NCBI RefSeq assembly: GCF_003149085.1
Contig: NZ_QGDT01000014.1
Location: 59,087 to 123,086 of the forward strand
Direction of reading: 5' to 3'
DNA from: Dyadobacter jejuensis
Lineage (GTDB): Bacteria; Bacteroidota; Bacteroidia; Cytophagales; Spirosomataceae
Length of the DNA: 64,000 nt
Shown here: in pieces, positions 8,782-15,611 of the stretch
How the letters are laid out: the number at the start of each line of letters is the position of its first letter
Position numbering within the stretch: the first letter of the stretch is position 1
Notes under the pieces: model-generated
Database searches by the model: none
Told to the model about the DNA's origin: nothing
What the model saw: the letters and a program-made list of their open reading frames with translations, nothing else
Position numbers and translations under genes: made by a program

Positions 8782-9171
8782 TTACACATCTATCTTATAA
8801 TTGAGGCGAAGTTCGTCGCCAGGAAGGCCTCTTATTCCCCAGTTGTGAGCTGGGGACTCTATCAGAACTATTTCAACGTCCTGGGGCCGAAGTCCCAATA
8901 CTCGCTCAAAACGATCGAAAATCAGACTATAGAGCCTTTTTTTACTGGCGGTGGATCGGCCCTCAAATAGATTGAATTCTAAGATGATATAGCTTTCTGA
9001 ACGTCCCTCTGGTGAATAGAAATCCTCATGGTCTAAATAGAAGAACCGATGGGCTCGCTTATCTTTAGGATAGGCCAAAGCCTCCACCACACAGCCATGG
9101 AGAACCTCCGATAGCTGGCTCCTCATAGGCTTGAGTACCGATGCAATTCCGTAAATTTTGATTTGAGACAT
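8782..9171 (-). CDS. Tautomerase-superfamily protein
   Basis: This 129-residue protein matches the pattern of the small 'tautomerase family' proteins: RAHRFFYLDHEDFY, YIILEFNLFEGRS, then a helix (KKRLYSLIFDRFERVLG), DVEIVLIESPAHNWGIRG and GDELRLNYKIDV. These proteins have two fused beta-alpha-beta units. The enzymes of the superfamily use an N-terminal Pro after Met removal, but here residue 2 is Ser (MSQIKIYG), so a classical Pro1 tautomerase activity is doubtful. It lies 8 bases after trpE and 40 before trpG, firmly inside the trp operon. Whether it works on a pathway intermediate is unknown. Confidence 0.8.
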   Translation of the reverse strand: MSQIKIYGIASVLKPMRSQLSEVLHGCVVEALAYPKDKRAHRFFYLDHEDFYSPEGRSESYIILEFNLFEGRSTASKKRLYSLIFDRFERVLGLRPQDVEIVLIESPAHNWGIRGLPGDELRLNYKIDV

Positions 9172-9179
9172 AAGGCTAA

Positions 9180-10601
9180 TTATATTTCGTTGGCAAACTC
9201 TATGGCCTTACGAAGGGCCGCTAGCTTACTGTTAATCTCCTGCAGCTCACTTTCTACCACCGACTTGGCTACTACGCCCATCCCAGCCCTATAGAAAAGG
9301 GTATTGTCCTTGCTTAGGAAAGTACGAATGGCAATGGCATGGTTGAAGTCTCCATTGAAATCCATAAAACCGATGGCACCTCCATAAATGCTCCTGTTGC
9401 TGGTTTCCATTTGGTCGATGAGCTTCATGGCGTTGTGCTTAGGGGCACCCGACAAGGTACCGGCGGGAAACGTATCGGCCACCAGTTGTAAGGGGTTGAC
9501 GCCCTCTTTCATGCTCCCTACCACTTTCGATACCAGGTGTATTACGTGTGAGTAGTACTGCACCTCCTTGTAATTGGTCACTACCACGGCCTCGCAGCTG
9601 CGGCTTAGGTCGTTGCGGGCCAGGTCGACCAACATCACGTGTTCGGCAGATTCCTTGGGGTCGTTAAGTAGATCTTGGGCGGCTACGGCATCGGCTTGGT
9701 CGTCGCCTGTACGCTTAAAGGTCCCGGCTATGGGGTGTATTTCGGCCTGACCGTTCTTGATGAAAATCTGTTTTTCGGGAGAGGAACCAAAGATTTTATA
9801 ATTGCCATAGTCGAAGTAAAACAGGTATGGAGAGGGGTTGATAGACCGTAAGGCGCGGTATACGTTGAAGTCGTCGCCTTGGAAACTACGGCTGAAGCGC
9901 CTAGAAGGGACAATCTGGAAAACATCCCCTCTTAAGCAGTGGTCTATGCCTTGTTGGATAACGGCCCGCATCTCGTCGTCGGTAACGTTGGATTGCTCTT
10001 CCGCTAGGACTTTGAACCCATACTGGGGGTAGTTACGGTTTTTGATCAGGGTTTCTATCTGCTCTAAGCCGCTTTCTCGTACCTGGTCCCCATAGGTATG
10101 TTCGAAAATGTAAAGCTCATTTTTGAAGTGGTTAATGGCTATTACATAACGGTAAACTTGATAGAATATCTGGTCTATTTCCGTTTCTGGTGTCGTTCCC
10201 TGGATCTCTATATCTTCGAAATACTGTACGGCGTCGTAGGTCATATGCCCGATGAGGCCGTTGGTATTGAAGGGGAAATTGTTCTTTTCCGACTTAAAGC
10301 TTTGAGCAAAACCATATAATGCCTGCACTGCATCCTTTCTTTTCTCCAGGGAGTAGGTGTCGATCTCGCCATTGGGGTAGGTGGCGGTCACTTGGCTGTC
10401 GTTGAGCTTAAAAGAGGCCACAGGGTCACAACAGATATAAGAAAATGAATTCTCATTGCCGTGGTAGTCTGAGCTTTCCAGAAGTATCGTATTGATAAAC
10501 CGATCCCGGAGCTTCAAATAAATCGAAACTGGGGTCAATGTATCGGCCAAAAGTTTTTTGAATTTTGACTGAATAGGGAAGTTTTTTGATTCGGTTTGCA
10601 T
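9180..10601 (-). CDS. trpE: Anthranilate synthase component I
   Basis: Makes anthranilate from chorismate and ammonia delivered by TrpG. The 473-residue protein has the tryptophan feedback motif LLESSD at about residues 40-45. The chorismate-binding domain holds PSRRFSRSF, NPSPYLFYFD, HPIAGTFKRTG, DLARNDLSR, FPAGTLSGAPK and YGGAIGFMDF. The intact LLES motif predicts end-product inhibition on top of the attenuation control seen upstream. It is the first structural gene of the operon, 38 bases after the attenuator hairpin (from 10601 to 10632 is leader RNA). Confidence 0.97.
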   Translation of the reverse strand: MQTESKNFPIQSKFKKLLADTLTPVSIYLKLRDRFINTILLESSDYHGNENSFSYICCDPVASFKLNDSQVTATYPNGEIDTYSLEKRKDAVQALYGFAQSFKSEKNNFPFNTNGLIGHMTYDAVQYFEDIEIQGTTPETEIDQIFYQVYRYVIAINHFKNELYIFEHTYGDQVRESGLEQIETLIKNRNYPQYGFKVLAEEQSNVTDDEMRAVIQQGIDHCLRGDVFQIVPSRRFSRSFQGDDFNVYRALRSINPSPYLFYFDYGNYKIFGSSPEKQIFIKNGQAEIHPIAGTFKRTGDDQADAVAAQDLLNDPKESAEHVMLVDLARNDLSRSCEAVVVTNYKEVQYYSHVIHLVSKVVGSMKEGVNPLQLVADTFPAGTLSGAPKHNAMKLIDQMETSNRSIYGGAIGFMDFNGDFNHAIAIRTFLSKDNTLFYRAGMGVVAKSVVESELQEINSKLAALRKAIEFANEI

Positions 10602-10620
10602 GTTTAGAAATAAAAGTAGG

Positions 10621-10662
10621 AAACAAAAAAAACGGCTCGCTGTTGAATGAACAGCGAGCCGT
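10621..10662 (-). terminator. trp attenuator: intrinsic terminator in the trpE leader
   Basis: On the minus strand a 13-bp perfect stem (ACGGCTCGCTGTT / AACAGCGAGCCGT) with a 5-nt loop is followed by a run of seven T, one G and three T. It lies 20 bases before the trpE start and 38 bases after the stop of the Trp-rich leader peptide. A terminator in front of, not behind, the operon is the hallmark of attenuation: termination is expected when charged tRNA-Trp is plentiful. Confidence 0.93.
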
Positions 10663-10699
10663 GATACGAGTATTTTTTAATTGTATACCATATAGCAAC

Positions 10700-10762
10700 T
10701 TACGCGTCCAATTCCTTTAGACGAGATTGCCACCACCATACGATATTCAATTCGATATTCAT
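10700..10762 (-). CDS. trpL: trp operon leader peptide with three tandem Trp codons
   Basis: A 20-codon frame on the minus strand, MNIELNIVWWWQSRLKELDA, ends with TAA at 10702-10700. The three consecutive TGG codons occupy 10738-10730. Trp is the rarest amino acid, so three in a row directly upstream of a terminator and of trpE is very unlikely by chance. The peptide is inferred to act as a sensor: a ribosome waiting at the Trp codons would let transcription run through the attenuator hairpin. Its ATG lies about 40 bases after the expected transcription start. It is too short for normal gene finders. Confidence 0.92.
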   Translation of the reverse strand: MNIELNIVWWWQSRLKELDA

Positions 10763-10810
10763 GATAATTTCTTTTGATCTACTTCCTAGTATTGAGAAGG
10801 ATCCGTGGCG

Positions 10811-10842
10811 CAAATATATAAAAAGACCAGGGAGATTATCAA
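10811..10842 (-). promoter_or_regulatory. Promoter of the trp operon
   Basis: On the minus strand TATATTTG (10818-10811) matches the Bacteroidota -7 element TAnnTTTG exactly. A TTG at 10842-10840, 21 bases upstream, fits the -33 element. Transcription should start near 10804, giving a leader of about 40 nt before trpL. The -33 part lies inside the hairpin that ends tatC. Confidence 0.7.
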
Positions 10843-10858
10843 TGACCCTGGTCTTTTT
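10820..10858. terminator. Intrinsic terminator of tatC (symmetrical)
   Basis: A 13-bp perfect stem (AAAAAGACCAGGG / CCCTGGTCTTTTT) with a 13-nt loop lies 20 bases beyond the tatC stop. It carries T runs in both directions and overlaps the upstream half of the trp promoter. Confidence 0.88.
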
Positions 10859-10878
10859 ATTTTTACAATCTATTTATT

Positions 10879-11751
10879 TTAGTCTTCCGAAGGCTGCGAA
10901 CCTTGTAAGGATTGTTCTTCACGTAAGCGTTCTCTTTCTACCTTGGCCGACACCAGAATACTGATTTCGAATAGCAAGAATAAAGGAATGGCTACCAATA
11001 TTTGGCTATAAATATCTGGAGAGGGGGTGATGATGGCCGCCACAATCAAGATTACGATCATCGAGTGCCTTCTGTATTCCCTCATAAAGGATGGAGTAAG
11101 GACCCCTACTTTGGAGAGTACGAATACCACTACGGGAAGCTGAAAGGCAATGCCACAAGCCAGCGTAAGCGTAGCCACCAAAGAAATATACGAGGAAAGG
11201 CTGAATTCGTTGATAATGGCCGGGTCGAGGGTGAAATTGGCTAAGAAATTAATAGCTAATGGAGTTACGATATAATACCCGAAAAACACCCCTGAAAAGA
11301 AAAGGAAGGTAACATAAAACACCGCACCTCTGGCCGATCTCCTTTCGGAAGGCTTGAGCCCCGGCTTTATAAAGCGCCAGATTTCCCAAAAAGCATAGGG
11401 GAAGGCGAAGACCAGACCCGCTATTACCGACGAGGTCATGCTCATGGTAAACTGATCGCCAACGCCAATCGCTTGAAGCTTAAAGTTGAGCGCCTTGATA
11501 CATAGTTCCTCGTAGCCTACCTTGTCGGCCAATTGGCAGAGCATGCGGTAGGTCCAGAAGCCTGGTTGTGAGGGGGCTATGATGACGTAATGATATAATT
11601 CTTCTATAAAAATAAAGGCAATGATGGCGAATACAAGAATGGATCCTGCCGCTCTGATCACGTGCCATCTTAGTTCTTCTAGATGTCCCAGAAAGGACAT
11701 CTCTTCACCTGAGTCTTCTTCCGTATTGTCAACTTCCTGATCTAAAGGCAT
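10879..11751 (-). CDS. tatC: Sec-independent protein translocase TatC
   Basis: Core membrane receptor of the twin-arginine pathway, which exports folded proteins. The 290-residue protein has the conserved N-terminal motif MSFLGHLEELRWHVI. The first periplasmic loop carries KPGLKPSERRSA-type sequence further on, and the C-terminal hydrophobic helices show the usual six-span pattern (e.g. VILIVAAIITPSPDIYSQ). The C-terminal tail is charged and cytoplasmic. No tatA or tatB is in this window. The gene stands alone, with its own terminator. Confidence 0.96.
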   Translation of the reverse strand: MPLDQEVDNTEEDSGEEMSFLGHLEELRWHVIRAAGSILVFAIIAFIFIEELYHYVIIAPSQPGFWTYRMLCQLADKVGYEELCIKALNFKLQAIGVGDQFTMSMTSSVIAGLVFAFPYAFWEIWRFIKPGLKPSERRSARGAVFYVTFLFFSGVFFGYYIVTPLAINFLANFTLDPAIINEFSLSSYISLVATLTLACGIAFQLPVVVFVLSKVGVLTPSFMREYRRHSMIVILIVAAIITPSPDIYSQILVAIPLFLLFEISILVSAKVERERLREEQSLQGSQPSED

Positions 11752-11904
11752 ACGCTAAAAATAATACTTGGGATTCAGTCATGAGGAGCTCGTATTGCCG
11801 GGTAGGCCCTGGCTAACGACCCCTTATTCCTGAGGGTTAATGATAAAAACTATGTACGAATATATGGGCTCACCAGATCGACGCATCCTGAAAATCGTAT
11901 TTAC

Positions 11905-11936
11905 TTAAAAAACCCGCCGCATGAGGGCGGCGGGTT
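11905..11936 (-). terminator. Intrinsic terminator of pdhA
   Basis: A GC-rich 10-bp perfect stem (AACCCGCCGC / GCGGCGGGTT) with a 6-nt loop is followed on the minus strand by a T run. It lies 23 bases after the pdhA stop. Confidence 0.88.
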
Positions 11937-11958
11937 GATATTGTACCTTGGTATGGCC

Positions 11959-12990
11959 TTAGTCCATAATGAAAGGATAGTCATTTTCGGCGTACACATC
12001 TGTGTAGGCTTCCGATGGGTCTGGGAAGTCGGATTCTTCGGCAAATTTGACCGATTCGGCGACAACCCCCTTTACCTTTTTATCGATGGCATCCAGTTCT
12101 TCGGCTGTGGCCATTTTGTTTTCGAGAATGATAGCCCTGATCTGCTCGATAGGGTCGCGGTGTTTGTATTCCTCTACCTCTTCTTTGGACCGGTATTTCT
12201 GAGGATCCGACATGGAGTGTCCTCTGTAGCGGTAGGTCCTAAATTCTAAGAAGGTAGGTCCATCACCTTTTCTAGCGCGCTCTGCAGCACGAGAAACGGC
12301 ATCATGGATAGCCTCCACGCTCATACCATCTACAGGCTCCGAAGGAATATCATATCCTTCGCCTAGGGTATATAACTCGGTAACGTTAGAAGAGCGGGCT
12401 ACGGAAGTACCCATCGCATATCCGTTGTTTTCAACCACAAAAATCACTGGGAGTTTCCAAGTGGTAGCCATATTGAGTGCTTCGTGAAAAGCTCCTTGAC
12501 GGATGGCACCATCACCGAAATAACAAATACACAGGTTTCCCGTCTTTTTGTATTTCTCAGCGAAGGCGATACCTGCTCCCAAGGGAATTTGTGCCCCTAC
12601 GATACCATGTCCTCCAAGGAAGCCATTTTCCTTGTCAAAGATGTGCATAGAGCCTCCTTTACCTTTGGTGGTACCGGTCTTTTTACCAAAGAGCTCGGCC
12701 ATAATGGCGTTAGGATCGGTGCCTAAAGCCAAGGGTATTCCGTGATCCCGATAGGCGGTGATGTACTTATCCCCCTTCTGAAGGGCGGTTACCGCACCAG
12801 AGGAACAAGCCTCTTGACCGATATACAAATGACAAAAGCCACGAATTTTCTGCTGACCATAAAGCTGGCCCGATTTTTCTTCGAAGCGTCTTTGCAATAG
12901 CATATTCTCGAACCAGAACATATAACGTTCCTTCGAATGCTGTAATTTTGTTGGTGCTGCTGCTTTCTTTTTTTCAGTAACGGTAGCCAT
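11959..12990 (-). CDS. pdhA: Pyruvate dehydrogenase E1 component, alpha subunit
   Basis: Thiamine-diphosphate-dependent decarboxylation of pyruvate, feeding acetyl-CoA synthesis. The 343-residue subunit has KGKGGSMHIFD, GGHGIVGAQIPLGAG and the ThDP/Mg motif beginning GDGA and ending NN (about residues 157-186). The phosphorylation-loop region YRYRGHSMSDP follows. Length and order are those of the alpha subunit of the alpha2beta2 type, so a beta subunit must be encoded elsewhere. The Lys/Ala-rich start (EKKKAAAPTK) is variable in this family. Branched-chain E1 alpha is the main alternative, but the GGSMH and YRGHSMSDP motifs favour pyruvate. Confidence 0.93.
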   Translation of the reverse strand: MATVTEKKKAAAPTKLQHSKERYMFWFENMLLQRRFEEKSGQLYGQQKIRGFCHLYIGQEACSSGAVTALQKGDKYITAYRDHGIPLALGTDPNAIMAELFGKKTGTTKGKGGSMHIFDKENGFLGGHGIVGAQIPLGAGIAFAEKYKKTGNLCICYFGDGAIRQGAFHEALNMATTWKLPVIFVVENNGYAMGTSVARSSNVTELYTLGEGYDIPSEPVDGMSVEAIHDAVSRAAERARKGDGPTFLEFRTYRYRGHSMSDPQKYRSKEEVEEYKHRDPIEQIRAIILENKMATAEELDAIDKKVKGVVAESVKFAEESDFPDPSEAYTDVYAENDYPFIMD

Positions 12991-13069
12991 GTATTTGGTT
13001 CTCGTTTATAAAGACAGAACTTTGTCTTCAAGTTAATGGTTGAACAGAGTCTGTTTGTTGCCGTACTCA

Positions 13070-13084
13070 CGCAAATGATTTGCG
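13070..13084. promoter_or_regulatory. Palindrome between divergent pdhA and recF
   Basis: CGCAAAT-G-ATTTGCG is a perfect 7-bp inverted repeat around one central base. It lies about 25 bases upstream of recF and 80 upstream of pdhA. Its place suggests a protein binding site, but no regulator can be named. Confidence 0.4.
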
Positions 13085-13108
13085 AAAATAAGCATAAACT
13101 AAATAACA

Positions 13109-14212
13109 ATGAAGCTCATGTGGCTAGAAAAACTCCATCTTACATACTTTAAGAGTTATGAAGAGCGTGTTTTTGCCTTTGGAGCCCGGGTAAATTGCAT
13201 CATTGGGGAAAATGGCAGCGGTAAAACTAACCTGCTCGATGCTATTTATTTTCTTAGCCTTACCAAAAGTGCTTTCCAAAGTCAAGATGCCTTGGCGGTT
13301 CAACATCAGGCCGATTTTTTTCTGATCGATGGGGTTTTTCGTCAGCAGGATCGAAGCGTACAGATCACCTGTAGCTACCAAAAGGGCCAAAGGAAGGTCA
13401 TAATGGCCGATAAAAAGAATTATGACCGACTTAGTGATCATATCGGCCAGTTCCCCTTGGTGTTGATCGCCCCGAACGATACCGACCTTATTAGGGATGG
13501 TAGCGAGGACCGGCGCAAGTTTTTCGATGGGGTGCTTTCTCAGGCTACCGGCGACTATCTCCACGATTTTTTGCAGTACAATAAGATTCTTCAGCAAAGA
13601 AACGCCTTGCTAAAGTTATTTGGAGAAAGAAATTACCTGGATGAGGACCTGCTAGAAACCTATAATGAGCCTATTATTCATTATGCTCAACAGATTTATA
13701 AGCATAGAAGCCATTTTATGAGCCGCTTTATGCCGTTGTTCAGGAAATACTACCAGTATTTGAGCAGGGGAAAAGAAAGCGTAGATATCACCTACGAAAG
13801 CGAGGTGGCCAGTCCCAGTTTTGAATTAGAATTTCGAAAAAACCGCTCCCGTGACCTGCACGCCCACAGAACCTTAAAAGGGACACACAAGGACGAATAT
13901 GTATTTGAAATTGATGGAGTTAGCCTCAAGAAATTTGGGTCGCAAGGGCAACAGAAATCCTTCCTGATCGCCCTGAAATTGGCACAGTTCGAGCTATTAA
14001 AAATAGAGAAAGAGCTCACTCCTATCCTACTTTTGGACGATATATTCGATAAGCTGGACGATCTGCGCATCCACCAACTTATAGAGCTGATAGATGATGG
14101 CTTTTTGGGCCAGGTGTTTATTACCGATGCCCGACCCGAACGATCCGAAAAAATCCTTGAAAAGGTAAAGGCGGAAGTGCGGTTTTTTGAAATCAACCGC
14201 CCCGCCGTTTAG
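13109..14212 (+). CDS. recF: DNA replication and repair protein RecF
   Basis: Binds gapped DNA with RecO/RecR and helps load RecA. The 367-residue ABC-type ATPase has the Walker A GENGSGKT (residues 33-40). The C-terminal signature-like GSQGQQKSFLIALKLAQ and the Walker B LLLDDIFDKLD follow, and then the DARPERSEKI tail. The start could be ATG 13109 or the in-frame ATG at 13118 (MWLEKLHL). It is not beside dnaA/dnaN/gyrB here, as is common in Bacteroidota. Confidence 0.96.
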   Translation: MKLMWLEKLHLTYFKSYEERVFAFGARVNCIIGENGSGKTNLLDAIYFLSLTKSAFQSQDALAVQHQADFFLIDGVFRQQDRSVQITCSYQKGQRKVIMADKKNYDRLSDHIGQFPLVLIAPNDTDLIRDGSEDRRKFFDGVLSQATGDYLHDFLQYNKILQQRNALLKLFGERNYLDEDLLETYNEPIIHYAQQIYKHRSHFMSRFMPLFRKYYQYLSRGKESVDITYESEVASPSFELEFRKNRSRDLHAHRTLKGTHKDEYVFEIDGVSLKKFGSQGQQKSFLIALKLAQFELLKIEKELTPILLLDDIFDKLDDLRIHQLIELIDDGFLGQVFITDARPERSEKILEKVKAEVRFFEINRPAV

Positions 14213-14246
14213 ATGGCCTTACTGCAGCCTTTGACCTTGCTTCTTT

Positions 14247-15314
14247 CTATACGAATTTGGGATTCAACCGCTTGGCTTCCGAAACAAACTCCTTTACTTT
14301 TTGTTCATCGTCCTTCTTGCACACTAGCAGTACTCCGTCGTACTCTGCCACTATAAACCCATCTAGTCCATTGACGACCACTAGCTTGTCCTTTGGGGTT
14401 TTAATGATAGAATTGGTAGTATTAAAGAGCAGGGCTTGCCCATCCACCACATTGTTCAGACTGTCTTTTTCGGATAATTCATATAGTGATTTCCATGTTC
14501 CCAGATCCGACCAGCCAAAGCTGCTCAAAACCACGTGAACGTTTTCGGCCTTTTCCATGATCCCATTATCAATAGAAATACTGCCGCAATGCTGATAAGC
14601 CCTTTGGATAAACTGTTGTTCAGCGGTTTTATAGTAATAAGGAATTCCCTCTTCAAAAATTTCGGCAATCTCAGGTTGAAATTCCTGAAGGGCTTTTTTG
14701 AAACTGTTGACATTCCAAATAAAGATGCCAGCATTCCAAACAAAATCCCCACTTTCAATGAACTGAACGGCCAGTTCATGTTGGGGTTTTTCGGTAAATG
14801 TCTTCACTTTCTTTACCGTAAGCTTGTCGGGGATGTATTGTATGTACCCATAGCCGGTGTCGGGGCGGGTAGGCTGTATGCCCAAGGTGATGAGAATGTC
14901 CTGCTGGTGTGTGGCTGCTAGGGCAACTTTGATGGTATTCCTAAAAACGCCCTCCTTGAGTATGATATGATCGGCTGGAGCTACCACAATATTAGCATCC
15001 GGGTTCATCGCGGCTATTTTATAGCAGGCATAGGCAATGCAAGGAGCCGTGTTTCTTCTGTGTGGCTCTAGCAATATCTGCTCCTCCTTTAAAAATGGAA
15101 GCTGCTCCGAAATTAAAGTTTTGTACTCTTCGCTACTGACAATATAGATATTTTCGGGTGGGCAAACTCCCTCAAACCGATCGGCGGTTTGTTGTAATAA
15201 GCTTCTGCCGGTACCCAGTACATCGTGAAATTGTTTTGGGTAGGAGGTCCTGCTGAATGGCCAAAATCTAGACCCAACTCCCCCTGCCATGATTATTACG
15301 AAGGTATTATTCAT
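14247..15314 (-). CDS. manC: Mannose-1-phosphate guanylyltransferase
   Basis: Makes GDP-mannose from mannose 1-phosphate and GTP, a precursor for surface glycans. The nucleotidyltransferase signature GGVGSRFWPFSRTSYPKQF opens the 355-residue protein. It is followed by LLEPHRRNTAPCIAYAC, VAPADHIIL, DTGYGYIQY, ETP-type EKPQHELAV and FVWNAGIFIWN. The long C-terminal isomerase domain of bifunctional enzymes is missing, so it is the monofunctional form. It converges on recF and diverges from the TonB receptor gene. The product would serve the glycosyltransferases at the left edge. Confidence 0.92.
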   Translation of the reverse strand: MNNTFVIIMAGGVGSRFWPFSRTSYPKQFHDVLGTGRSLLQQTADRFEGVCPPENIYIVSSEEYKTLISEQLPFLKEEQILLEPHRRNTAPCIAYACYKIAAMNPDANIVVAPADHIILKEGVFRNTIKVALAATHQQDILITLGIQPTRPDTGYGYIQYIPDKLTVKKVKTFTEKPQHELAVQFIESGDFVWNAGIFIWNVNSFKKALQEFQPEIAEIFEEGIPYYYKTAEQQFIQRAYQHCGSISIDNGIMEKAENVHVVLSSFGWSDLGTWKSLYELSEKDSLNNVVDGQALLFNTTNSIIKTPKDKLVVVNGLDGFIVAEYDGVLLVCKKDDEQKVKEFVSEAKRLNPKFV

Positions 15315-15394
15315 TTTTATAATGTTATAGCGCGATTGAAACCATAAAGCTATACATAAAGATTATTTCTGTCCCCTTCTTAAAGAGAAAATTA

Positions 15395-15402
15395 CAAAGC
15401 TA
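15395..15402 (-). promoter_or_regulatory. Possible -7 element for manC
   Basis: On the minus strand TAGCTTTG fits TAnnTTTG about 80 bases upstream of manC. No TTG is found at the right distance, so support is weak. Confidence 0.35.
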
Positions 15403-15611
15403 CTATTTTTCGATATAAGATAAACGACTGATGCATAGTGATCTTTCTATACTAGGCTCCTGTATATAGAATTAATGTAGGGTAATGTCAGGGAGGAATT
15501 GAATAATTTTCATTCTATGAATATGGAGAGAAAATTTTGAATTATTAGAACAATATTAATGGTAATAATCTGTATATTAGTAAAAATTCATCTCAAGCTA
15601 TCCATTTAATC

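Noticed and set aside
10453..10698. 81-residue minus-strand frame across the trpE start and the attenuator
   Set aside because: It overlaps trpE in another frame, contains the terminator hairpin, and has no protein-like pattern. The leader peptide just upstream and trpE explain this stretch better.
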